Assembly (NCBI GenBank): GCA_034509425.1
Contig: JAVTVJ010000798.1
Coordinates: 248,001 to 312,000 of the forward strand
DNA: 64,000 nt
Source: Eopsaltria australis
Taxonomy: Eukaryota > Chordata > Aves > Passeriformes > Petroicidae
Direction of reading: 5' to 3'
The notes beneath the pieces were generated by a model. That model was not told the DNA's origin. It saw nothing but the letters and a program-made list of their open reading frames with translations, and did no database searches. The position numbers and the translations under genes were made by a program. Shown piece after piece: positions 28,961-40,200 of the stretch. The number at the start of each line of letters is the position of its first letter. Positions within the stretch are counted from its first letter, which is position 1.

Positions 28961-30513
28961 TCAGGGCTGGTCCCCGCCGGCCTCGCTGCCGCCGAACACG
29001 AAGTCGTGCATGGCGCGGACGTACGCGGAGCCGTCGGGGCTGCTCAGCCGCAGGCGCCAGAGCGGGGCGAGGAGCTGGGTGCTGGCGCAGCGGAGGGGTG
29101 GGCAGGGGCTGCCGATGGCCTCCAGGAACACCTGGCACCGCAGACGGGTCAGAGCCGTCCCCGGCACGGTCCCATGGCCACCCCTGCCCCGCGGGGACTG
29201 ACCGGCAGGACCTCCTCCACCTCCTGGGCCGCGTCGCGGAAGATGTTCTGGCAGTGCCACAGGTACCGGCGGTACAGCCCCTGTGTCTCGGCGTCCAGGC
29301 CCCGCATCTCGCTGCCCTCAGGGTCGGGGCGCTGCAGATTGCTCAGGAAGCTGGTGTGGACGGGCCCGCACTCCACCAGCGTCAGGCTGCGGGAGGGAGC
29401 GCATGAGCGGCCACCGTCCCCCCGCCCGGCATTCCCCCCATCCTGGCGGGCAGGATCCAGCCCTCGTGGCATCACCGGCACTCACTGGATGTTGAAGGGG
29501 CGCAGGACGATGGCCAGGCTCTCGCACAGCCCCTCCACTGCAAACTTGCTGGCGCAGTACACAGCATTGAAGGGCAGCCCTGGGGCAGAGCCGCAGCCTA
29601 AGCACCAGAGCTCTTTCCCGCGGCTCCCTGTGCCACAGGGTGCTGGGAGTCCCACCTTGCAGCCCCCCAATGCTGCTGGAGACAATGATCCGCCCGGCCC
29701 TGCGGCTCTTCATGGCAGGCAGGAATGCCTGGATGGTGCGGACAGCTCCGAAGAGGTTCACATCGAAGAGAGTTTTCATGGCGTGGTCGGAGCAGGTCTC
29801 CAGCGGTCCCATCAGTCCCACCCCTGCGTTGCAGACTGCCAGGTGGTGCAGTCAGCCGGTGACTGTAGCCCCACACACCACCAAGTGCCAGAAGGGAGAA
29901 ATGGGGGGGCCTTTCCCTGTTGATGGGCCCTTGGCACCCCCAAATCCATCTACTGCACCTCTGACCCTCTAAACACATCCTGTCCCACTGCCTGCACCTC
30001 CCATGATTTGGGATCTGCTCCCAGTGCCCTGGGGAGGGCTGTGACCCGAGAGAGGTCCCCTCAGCCAGCCCAGGGACACCAGAAGAGCCATACCCAGCAC
30101 ATCCAGCCGCTGTCCCTGCAGCTGCTGTGCAGCAGCTGCCAGTGAGTGTGGGTCAGTGACATCCAGCTGCAGAACCTCCAGCGTGTCGGGGCAGCAGCCC
30201 CCCAGGCGCTCCAGCAGCCGCTCACCCTTGGCCAGGTCGCGCATGGTGGCATAAACTGGGGAGAGAGTGTGGCCACTGGCACCATTGCCACCGAGCTGCA
30301 CGGCCAGCACCAACCCCAGCCCACCCCCACACTCTGTCCTTGGTGAGGCACTGCCTGGCCCAGCCTGGAGCCCATCTGGAGCTGCAGGACCCACCAGGGC
30401 AGTGTCAATCCTTTACCTTTGAAGCGGCGAGAGCTGTCAGCTGCCAGGCGTGCAGCCAGGGCCAGGCCGATGCCTGAGGAGCAGCCTGTGATCAGCACCG
30501 TGGTTCTCTCCAT
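28961..30513 (-). CDS. HSD17B1: HSD17B1, 17-beta-hydroxysteroid dehydrogenase type 1
   Basis: Cytosolic NADP(H)-dependent short-chain dehydrogenase that reduces estrone to estradiol. Six exons on the minus strand: 30417-30513, 30094-30255, 29656-29835, 29486-29579, 29203-29386 and 28961-29131. They total 295 codons. The cofactor motif TGCSSGIG is at residues 9-16 and NAG at 89-91. The catalytic triad is Ser141, Tyr154 and Lys158 in SSSIGG and YCASK. The substrate-loop segment ECGPVHTSF follows. The protein is about 33 residues shorter than human because the mammalian Ala/Gly-rich C-terminal tail is missing. I chose the start at 30513, which has a strong GCCATGG context and matches the family; an in-frame ATG at 30546 would add eleven residues. 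Introns are as short as 71 bp. Confidence 0.94.
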
Positions 30514-30905
30514 GGCTGGCACTGCTGGCCAGCGGGGCCACGCCATTTAAGAGGGCTGGGAAGGGGGTCCCCCCGCCCCAAGGCATCGTGTTGTGTCTGC
30601 TGCCTTATCTCAAGGCCCCTCCACCCACCTCCCTGCGCATGCCTGGGGCTCCCTGTGCCTTGATCCTGTGCAGGTGCTGTGATAAAGACTCCTCCGAGCC
30701 AGGAGTTCCCTGCTGGAGGAGGCTCTGGGGCACATGGGGAGCAGCAGCCCCGGGGGTCTGCACGAGTTGTACTTTGCTGTGCCAGGCATCCCAGCTGCCA
30801 GGACACAGTGTGTTGGCAGTGTGCTGTTCCTGCTATGTAGGCTCAGGGCTGAGCTGCTCCTCTGCCCCTGTGTTCCACACAGTCCTGCGCTAGCAAAAGG
30901 AGTTG
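30514..30905 (-). promoter_or_regulatory. HSD17B1: Spacer holding the HSD17B1 promoter and the end of NAGLU
   Basis: About 400 bp between the HSD17B1 start and the probable NAGLU poly(A) site. Unlike its neighbours it is not strongly CpG-rich, which fits a tissue-restricted steroidogenic gene. I see no unambiguous TATA box or nuclear-receptor site. Confidence 0.4.
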
Positions 30906-31559
30906 GACACACATGGGAGAAAAGAGTCTGTATTTGCTCCACAGCTGGGCTCTGCCCAAGCTCCAGCTGTGGAAAAGGCCTCAGAAACTCCCTTCTGGGG
31001 AGCTCAGCCCCAGCAACACTGCAGGCAATGCTGCAAAGTCTTTCGTGATAAAAAAGGCACCAATTGTGGGCAGGGCCATGCAGTGCCATGTCCCCATAGG
31101 CACTGGGGTCCAGCACTGCTCTATCCCCCTGCCCACTGCCACCTCCCTGTCTGCTTCTACCCCATCTACCCCAGCCAAGGCCTCGCAGCAGGGACACGTT
31201 TGTCCAGTCCCTCTGCAGTGTCCCACCGAGCTTCCAGCTGAGAGCAGTGGAGCAGCCCAGCTTTCCTGGGAACAGGCTCAGGGCGGCTGGGCAGAGCTGA
31301 GCACAGAGCATGGTGTGGGACGGGACCCTGAGGCACAACCTGCCCCCTATGCATCTGCCAGCCCCTCGTCCGTGTGCCAGCCCCTCTTGGGGCACATCCT
31401 ACCCATGTGGGGGGAATAGGGGGTCCAGGCTGACTGGGGGCCCTCAGGGCTCTTCCAGGACAGCCAGGATGCAGCCATCAGGCCAGAAGCCCAGATGGTG
31501 GAGGGTGCAGGGGCTCTGCCCACCCTCTCTGGAGGAGGCTCCACAGGCAGAACCCAAAG
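30906..31559 (-). other. NAGLU: Probable NAGLU 3' UTR
   Basis: No AATAAA or ATTAAA occurs on the minus strand for 650 bp after the stop. The first acceptable variant is AATACA, the complement of 30930-30935, so the end near 30910 is only a guess. No coding exon is recognisable in the interval. Confidence 0.4.
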
Positions 31560-34500
31560 TCATGCGGGCCCAGCCAAGCTGCGCCGCAGGGTGCTGGGGT
31601 AGTATTTGAGGAACAGCTTCCTGGAGATCTCCATCGTATCCCCAGCTGGCACAGTTGGGTAGCGCTTCTTGTTGTAGATGAAGCCTCTCTCCACTTGGAA
31701 GACAGCCTGGTTGAACTGGTCCTGGTGGAAGGGGCGGCCTGAGTTGAGGCTCTCCACCAGCACAGAGACGAAGAGGCTCCAGCGCACGCTGTAGTAGTCC
31801 AGCACCAGCCCCCCCAGCTGCTTGTTGGCGTAGTCCAGAATGTTCCCGCTGGGCCCCCAGAGCGTGATCTGGTTCCGGGCATTCAGCTCGTACTGCTCAG
31901 CCTCCTGGGCACTGGTGGCCACGGCACGGGCGCTCTCCAGCCAGCGGCCGAGGAGGAAGAGGCTGTGGCTGGACAGGAGGCTGTCCAGCTCTGGCAGCAG
32001 GTCGTACACCAGCACGCCACCGGCCGTCAGCAGCTCGGGCAGCGCGTGGCTCTGGAAGGCCTGGCGGATGCTCAGGTAGTAGTCACTGACCAGCTGCTGG
32101 GCCGCCTGCCGCGTCACGTCCACCAGGTCGTAGAGGAAGGTGGGGCTGGAGCCCAGCTGGGCACCAGCGCTCAGCAGCAGGCGCCAGGCCTCGTACACAT
32201 CGCTGGCGTTGTACCAGAGCTCGGTGTCCATGCGCAGCGAGGGCCGGCGCACCAAGGGGCTGCGGTTGTGGTTGACACAGACACCGGTGCAGTTGTACAC
32301 GCTGCGCAGGAGCAGCCGCCAGGCGCTGGCTGCCGCAGCGTTTGCGGCGCCGTAGCGGCGCTCGGCGTAGCGGCTCACCCAGCTGGGCAGGTCCAGCGGC
32401 TCCTGACGCCAGCCCAGCTCGTTCATCAGCTCGTACACCATGTCGTTCTGCTCGATGCCCTCGGGCACCAGCCCCGTGCCCACCATGGTGGAGTTGGGGA
32501 AGCGCCGAGCCGCGAAGGGGCCGTGGTTGATGGCCTCCACAGTGCCAAAGAGGCCGTGGTTGCCCCCGAAGTTGTGCAACATGCACCAGATGAAGGGCTG
32601 CCCATAGAAGGATTCTGTCCACTGGTAGACGGGCTTGGACTCAGCAAAGAGGTCAAGAACAATCATCCTGCCGAGGGGCACTCCACGCAGCAGGGCCCGC
32701 ACCTGCGCCGGCTGCCAGAAGTCAGGCTGGTGCTGGAAGAGCCAGCCCTGCATCAGCCACAGCGCCTTGGGGTCAGCTGGGGACAGAAGAGCTCTGAGTG
32801 AGATTCTCTCCAGGCAGGGCCCATAGGTGTCTCATGAAGCCCTGGGACCATCCACCACCCCTCAAGGGGGGTTTTGGGGGTCTGCCATCAATGGATTGTG
32901 TGCTCACATAAGGCCCACAGCCACCTCCCCCAGCCCCTGTATCCCACCTGGACCCCTGTGGCCAGTCCAGCACCACACACTGACCCACCTCCCGTCATCG
33001 ACCTGAACACGGCATTGCTGACTCTCGAGAGGTAGGCAGGGTCAGAGGAGAGTGGGGTCATCTCGTTGAAGGTGTCTGCGCTATAGACATGGTCTGTGCC
33101 AAACTCCTTGATCAGCTCCTTCAGGAAGAGGGTCCCGATCACCTGGAACATGGGGTCCTCTGGGTCCAGCAGGTAGATACACGAGTAGGTGCAGTCAAAG
33201 TGGCTCCAGCGCCCCAGACGAGTGGCATTCACACGTGGGAAGACCCTGCACCGGAGGGCAGAGATGGGGATGAGGAGAAGAACAGGACAGGACCACTGTG
33301 CCCGTGTGGGGACAGGGCATCCTCCTGGGGAAGCCGCAGTGGGAGGTGCTGCTGGAGGTGAGACCCCGGGAAGGGCCCGGGGCTGAGTCCCCGGGGCAGG
33401 GACTGCACCTACCGGAGGATCCCCTGCGGCACGTGGCCCGCGAAGGCCGGCAGCACCGTGGTCATCCCCAGCGAGCGCATCCGCTCCACGATCCGGTACT
33501 GCGAGGGAGAAGGAGGGAGGGAGCAGAAGGAGAGAAGCCTCCACCTGCCCGCGAGGGGACCCCGGGCGCTGCCGCAGCTCGGGGCGGGGGGATCCCCGGG
33601 GCTGGGTGAGGGCAGCCTCGGCCAGGAGGACAAGGGGGTGACAGGGGTTTGCCCCGGGCGGGCGGGGCCGCCCCCGGTACCTGCAGGTAGAGCTGCTTGA
33701 GGTGCCAGGCGGGCGGCAGCGGCCCGGCCCAGCGGCGGAGGTTTCCCATCCTGTTCCAGGCCAGGAACGCGGGGCCCGTGAAATACTTATCGATCTCCGA
33801 CTGGTTCAGCCCCAGGCTACGGTAAACCTGCGCCGGGTGCCGGGCATCAGCCGGTCCCACGGCTGCCGGTTCCAGAGGCCCCGCCATTCCCCACCCTGTC
33901 GGTTCCGCTTCCGACGCCCTCCCGGTCCCCGCCGCCCCTCGGCCCCGCTCCTCACCCGCTGCCAGACCGCCTCCTGCCCCGCGAAAGCCGGCGCCAGGTT
34001 GATGCCGCTCAGCGCCATCCAGTCGATCTCCCGCTCCCAGCGCGCCCAGTCCCACCAGGCGAAGGAGTAGCTCTGGGCGCAGACGTTCTGGTAGTAGCGG
34101 TACCTGCGGGAGCGGCGGAGGCTGCGCCCGGGCCCCCCGCGCCCCCCGGGCCCCCATTACATAACAGCGCCTTGTCCCGCGCTAACGAGGCGTGAGCGGC
34201 GCCCGGCCCCGCGTCCCCGTTACCTGCCGGGGGCGGCGGCGCGGATCTCGGCCCGCAGCCGCGGCAGCGGGTCTGGCAGGCGGAGCTGCGCCCCGGACCA
34301 CGACAGGTGGCAGCCGCAGAAGTCCCGCAGGTAGCGATAGAGGCCGGCGGCCGCCGCCACGCCGCTGGAGCCCGTTACGGCGACGGCCACGGCGGCGCCG
34401 GGAGGCGACCACAGCCGGTAGGTGTCAGGCCCGCCGGCCGCAAGCGCCGGGTCCACCGACAGCGACACGGCGGCGGCGCGGGGGCCGAGCAGGCGCCGCG

Positions 34501-34633
34501 CCAGCGCCCGCACCGCCTCCTCCTGCCGCGCATCCCCCGCTCGCACCGCCGTGGCCGCCAGCAGCAGCAGGAAAGGCAGCGCCAGCCCCGGTGCCGGACC
34601 CAATCCCGGTTCCGGCCCCCGCCGCACCGCCAT
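31560..34633 (-). CDS. NAGLU: NAGLU, lysosomal alpha-N-acetylglucosaminidase
   Basis: Lysosomal glycoside hydrolase family 89 enzyme that removes terminal alpha-linked N-acetylglucosamine from heparan sulfate; its loss in humans causes Sanfilippo syndrome type B. Six exons on the minus strand: 34224-34633, 33956-34103, 33681-33827, 33413-33498, 32989-33245 and 31560-32776. They total 754 codons (human 743). A signal peptide core ([14 protein letters not shown]) occupies about residues 18-31. The conserved [14 protein letters not shown] and [16 protein letters not shown] blocks follow. The two catalytic glutamates correspond to Glu325 (DTFNEM) and Glu455 (VPEGIE), 130 residues apart as in human. 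Several N-glycosylation sequons (NAT, NST, NCT, NAS) are present. The last exon carries more than half of the protein. Confidence 0.96.
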
Positions 34634-36064
34634 CGCCGCTGCCTGCCCCGCCCCGCCTCTCCCGGTACCGCCCCGTCCCTCCCCGGTCCCGCCTCTCACG
34701 ACCCCGGGCCGCGGGGCGGTCCCGGCGGCGGGGGCGGGGCTGATCCGGTACCGGCCGCCGAACGGAGCCGGGCTGGTTCCCCTTGGAGCAGGGTTGTCCC
34801 GGGCCTGTCGGTTCCGGCAGCCGGGCCGGGCTGGGGCCAGGCGCTCCCTGAGCCCCGGGGTCTCTGCGGCTCCTTCCCCCTCCTCCTGCCCGGGGCAGCG
34901 CGACCCCCGCGGCTCCGGGTGTTTCCAATCTCGCGTTTTCCACCCGTGACGATTCCGCATCACCGGGGTAACCGGGCCGCGGCGGCTCCGCCCGTCCGTC
35001 AGCCCGGCAGCTCCCGGGACTGACCGGGACCCGCTCCGGCCGGCCGGGGGCGCTGCGAGACCGGGCAGCGCCGGTGCCTCGGGGCTGGGGAGCGGCCCCG
35101 TCTATCGCAGCCGGGGCGAACCCCGCCGGGGAACGGGGCCGGGGTGGGCTCGGGCTGCCCGGGTCTCTCTCAGCACCAGGGGGAATTCGTAGACACTTCC
35201 AGGACAGAGCCCGGCTGCGGGGTGGCCCGGAGGGACGGGGGAACTCGGGGCTCCCCGAGCACTCCCAGTGCAGCCCACGGGGGGCCGGGGTCTCCTGCCA
35301 GCGCCGGGGCTGTGCCTGTGACCCCAGAGCCATGGAACCGGGCAGAAATGTTGTGATTCTACGGGGGAATGGTGAAAGAGGAGGGAGAACATCCCCCCGG
35401 CCCGCTGGCACCTACATCTGCAGGAAAAGCATCCCCCGGACCGGCGGGAAGCCGGTTCCTCGTCCGAGACGTGCGGGACTCTGCGGCCGCAGCTCAGCGC
35501 GGCTTCTCGACCTCCCGGAGAGACCAGGAGATGGGAAACACACCGACATTCCCAGCACAATCGCCAAAACCCTGCAGAACCCTCCCTTCCGCTGCTCCAG
35601 CACATGTGGAAATACCCTCTGCGGCAGGAAGGGCCTGAGTAAACACGGCCGTCCAGGGGGAGCAGGGAAAGGAGCAGGGCACAGCCCCGGGCAGGCAGAG
35701 CTGCCCCACTCCCCATCGAAGGGACCCACAGCAGCCCGGTTAAACAAGCCGGAACTTTTCCTCCTGCACCCATCAGGGTGGGCAGGAGGCCCCGGGATAA
35801 AGGGCCCTGGCGCAGCCTTCACTGAGGATATCGCTGGGGCTCGATAAGCACAGAGACAGCGCAGCCCAGGCAGGGTCACGCCGGTCTCGCTGTGCAAACC
35901 AGCCCTGCCCACCCCATGCTTCTGGCCATGGAGGTGACAGGATCCCGGGCAGAAATGCCCAAGGTCCCAGCTGCTGCCAGCAGCTCTGGGGGGTGTGTTC
36001 AGTGTAGGTCGGGGATGAGGGGCTGCCCCTGAGCCCCCAAGCAGAAAACAGGCCACAGCGTTTG
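34634..36064. other. NAGLU promoter CpG island and spacer to the ATP6V0A1 3' end
   Basis: The first 500-600 bp are extremely GC-rich, with many CpGs and GC boxes, and must contain the NAGLU promoter. From about 35400 the sequence becomes ordinary. Long frames on both strands (for example a plus-strand frame of 257 codons from 35074) have no domain, no homologue that I recognise and no splice logic. I treat them as GC artefacts. Confidence 0.5.
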
Positions 36065-37280
36065 TTGTGGAGTTAATTTAATTTATACAGCGACTGTCAG
36101 CAACGTGTTTCACCCAGGCAGCAGAACACAGCAGGACTCGTGTCAAAGCTCCACCTGCAGCCATGCTTTGATTCCACCCTTCAGTCTGCAAACACCTCTG
36201 TGAACACCCACCACATCCTCCTGTAACACAGCCAGTGCCCAGGGCCTGCCCAGGTGCCCCAGGCAGGTGCACATTGCAGTGTGCAAGGTACGTTTAACTT
36301 TCTCACCAAATTCTAAGCAGCCTGGCACCTCGAGGCATTGCCTCCTCGCTTCCCGGTTAATGAGTCTTGCTGTTATTCTAATCTGCTCATACACAAATAC
36401 TCAGCTCCACCGCGAGAGCTGAACACGACAGTCACACACAGCACTAACACACACCCACTGCTGCTACAGCTACATCGAGTTGAGGAGTGCAAGGAAATAC
36501 TGACAGCTCGGACAGGAAAGAAAGCAACAGCTAATGCAGGGACACCCCACAGAGACCCCCCTGCCACGGAGCTATCTTGGCAAGCCTGGGCCACTGCTCT
36601 CCCTTAAAGGGCTCCTCAGACCCTGAGTGCACAGGACAATGTGAGTCACTGGTACTTCCACCTGTGCAGAAGCTGCCTACAGTGATGCCAAGCCCACACA
36701 GGCGCTGTCTGATGTGCCTCGAGGGCTTTGCTTTCAAACCAGAAACCCCAGCAGTTCCACTGCCAGTGACAGTCCACACCAAGGCTCATCCCTCCCCATC
36801 CTGCCCAGGCCACAATCAGGCAGCTGAGCCCCAGCCCATGAGGACTCCCCACCACTGCCTCCAGCAATAAGAGGGGGAACAGCCCTCACTCTTCCCGAAC
36901 CGAGGTCGTTGGGCCTTTTCTCCATGTGCTGTTTTGTCCCCTCAGCACAGCTGCCATTTCTTTCCTGCCCTGATCAGCTGCCAAGGAAAGCACAACACAG
37001 GGAGCACACGACTGCACACCAAACAGACACCTCATGCACTTGGTACCTTTGGGAGTAAACTTAAGGAAGGAAAAGTTTCTGTGATCCAGTGTCGCTACCC
37101 CAGAACGTCAAAGCTTTTGGCTTTGGGATGCCACGGTAACGCTCAAGGGTGCTGCAATAAGTTACTGTCACTACACACATGACTCAGACACACGGGGAGG
37201 GGTCAGTGACACCCCTGGTGCTGGGGAGGGTCACCCACACACACACACACAACGTTTAACACTGCTGGAGTGGGGGGGCC
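36065..37280 (-). other. ATP6V0A1: ATP6V0A1 3' UTR and poly(A) signal
   Basis: About 1.2 kb, ending at an ATTAAA signal (complement of 36077-36082). It includes a short (CA)n run near 37230-37250. There is no AATAAA nearer the stop on the minus strand. Confidence 0.6.
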
Positions 37281-40200
37281 TCAGTCGTCAAACCTCCCCT
37301 CACGGATGATGTCAAAGGAGAAAGGGAGAAACTTGAACCCAGTGCCAGTGTAGAACTTGTTCTGGAACTCAATCCTGCAAGAGATAGAAGAGTGATTACT
37401 CATTAAAAAGACATCTCTCAATAGGAACAATTAGCAAGAATTCCGTTAAAAGCAGGATTACCAACTATAAAAAGCTTTAAAGAGAAAAAGAGGTATTGTA
37501 ACATGATGTATCTTCTGGCACAACCCCCCCATCTATGCGTGATGCTTCTGTGTGGAGCAGAGAGCTGTCCAGAGACTTTGATCCTACCCTCAGGGACAAT
37601 AAAAGGGCAACAGGAGCAGAAGGCTGGCCCTGACCTCAATGTCCTGGGAAGCACAGGGAGCAGAGACAGCATTTTCTACACCAGCTGCTAAAGTTCCCTT
37701 TTTCATCAGCACAAGCCTCAGCCACGTGACACTGAGCTCAGACTCCCCCAGCAGCCACTTCTGTTTATTCCCTGCAGCACATTTGCACTGGGATGTGCCC
37801 GCCAGCTCCAACCGAGCGTTAGCTCAGCCCCATTTGCTGCTGCCCCTAATGAACTCGAGTAAAAAAAGAATTATTCCAGAGAGCTGCCCAACAGTCAGCG
37901 ACAGCCTAACAGGGACAGGGAAAGCTAATCCCCTGACTCCCAGCAAAAACAAGCCCAGGCTTCACAGACACTTTTCACTGCACAGTCTGCTGGAAAACAG
38001 TCTCTGCAGGCAGCAAGTGACAGCAAACTGGGGAGCATTTAACACAGCTCAGGAGAAGGAGTTTTTTCAGCAAAAAAAGAGACAAGCTTCTATTATTTTT
38101 CCCCGAATGGGGAATCATGGCAAACTCCAGAGCTGCTGGACTGAGTTAGCAAAAAGTGATTTCCCCACAGAGCCCAGGAGGGAAACGCTCAGGAAAACCA
38201 GCCTGAGCTTGTATCTGCTGCTGCCTCGCAGGCCAAGGGATCCCCAGGATGAGCAGGATTTTCCGTGTGGGAGGAAGGGCTCCTTGCCAACCTGCTCCAG
38301 TTTTTCAGGAACCCTGATAATCTCCATAAGTATCCTGTGACTAAGTGACTGTTCTGAAAGCAAAGGGAAATGAGAGGCAGGGCTGGGTATCTGAGTCACC
38401 CAAGCTCGCCGTGACTGACATGTTAACCCTGATGATTCACAATTCCAGCTGGCCCCAGCATCCAAAGGCTCCCTTTGGACATTCCAATACAACTGGCCAC
38501 AACTGGAGGCCTGACACTCCAAGAGAGGCTGCTCCAAGCTTAGAGAACTAGAGAGAAAAGTTTATTTAAGCACATAATCAGTGTAAATGGTCAGTGGGGT
38601 TTTCTGCAGGTGTCTCCAGGCACATCCAGAACCCACCAGGAGGCACTGCTGTTGCCAGGCTCTCTGCCTGTCACATGTCCCAGTTTACTGCTAAACCCTC
38701 CATGTGTCTCTACCAAGTTTTGCAAAGAATTTACAGACAGTGGCATTATCAGCAAACAGCCCAGGAATCCTCTGGCAGCAGCAGTGCTACAGGAAACCCA
38801 CTCTGCAGCTTTTTGCATTAACAATTGGTGTCAGTGTTTGTCAGATTGTGGTTCTGTGGATTATCCGACCCCACAGAGTCAGGGTACTGACACTGGAAAA
38901 CCAGGCAGCTCCAGCTCTGTGAGGAGGAGGCAAAACTGCAACAGAAACCCCGACAGTCATTTGGCACAACTGCAAATTCCCACTCTATGTTGTGTCCAGG
39001 TGCCAGAGCCCGGGGTCAGGTGTAAACCAGGCACACCTCAAAGGCAGCACAGCCAACAGTCAGAACCCACTGGGGTGTCTGTGCAGAGGCTGCTGCAGTT
39101 ACTCCTTCCCCAAAAGGACAGAGAGGTACCATGTCAGTCTCTGGGATGTTCCATCCTGCCTGACGAGGCTGCACCTGCCCCTTGGAGCAGAGGCTCCTGT
39201 GGGTGCACTGCAGGCTCGTGACCTTTACAAAGGAAAATCAAATCCTGGCAGGTGGGTGAGCAGCTGGACCTCACCACTCCCACTCACTGGACTGGGAGTG
39301 GGACGCAGCTCCAACACACCCACACCCCTCAGGAAAGAGCACCCTGAATCCTGTTACAAACTTTGTTTTGGGCACAGTCTGTTCTGGCTCACATTAGAAG
39401 AGCTGACTAGCTTAAAGCTGCTTTAATCTGTCAAACTTCATCACTGAAAAGCAATAAATGGAAAGGTTAAATGTTTCAGAAGAGTGATGTATTCCAGAAG
39501 AGTTACAGCAAAATAAGCTGAGAGCACGACAGCTCAGAGCCATACTGAGCTGCAGGGGAGCCCCAGTTCACACCCTGCAATCCTGGCAGCAATCCAGAGT
39601 GCTGCCTCCACCCCAGCATGGCCAGAAAAGCCCAGCCTGCTCAAAGAATGCACTCTGAAAAAGCACAAAATAAACCTTCCCCATTTGGGACTGCCAGGCA
39701 CAGCATATGGAACAACCTGTGAATTCCCTGACCAGTAAAACACATGGCCAGTTCCTCCTCCTTTCCAGGAAAGCTGAACCACCCACACCTCAAATTCTTG
39801 ATAGGTGACTGTTCTCCCATAGCCAGAAAATCCCATCTGCTCCTCCCAGGACAGCTGTATTTGACCTCCACTCTCCCTTCCTCTTCCAAAAAAGGGAACA
39901 CCTGCCATTGGAACACCCTGTTTTCAGCTCAGGAGCAAAAAGGCATGTGAACAGTGTTCTCTTCAGAGCCACTGCAGGTGCCTCCCTGTGATAACCAACA
40001 CCCAGCAAGCCCAAAATCATTTCAGCAGATCACTTGTAGTCTGAAATAGAACCTTAAACTTGACTTTTGGGCTCTGAGCCTGAAGGGATTTTCTCTTGGA
40101 GCCTGTGCATGAAAGGCTTGCAGGTTTGAAACACACATTTAGGGAAAGCAGGACTTTGTTAAGCTCTCCAGTTCCACACCTGCCCTGCCCTGGTCTGCAT

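Noticed and set aside
27789..29923. Plus-strand open frames of 470 and 564 codons opposite COASY and HSD17B1
   Set aside because: They are antisense shadows of GC-rich exons, low-complexity in Ala, Arg, Pro and Gly, with no domain or splice logic.
34192..35847. Several 180-260 codon frames on both strands around the NAGLU first exon
   Set aside because: CpG-island artefacts overlapping the well-supported NAGLU exon and promoter; no conserved motif.
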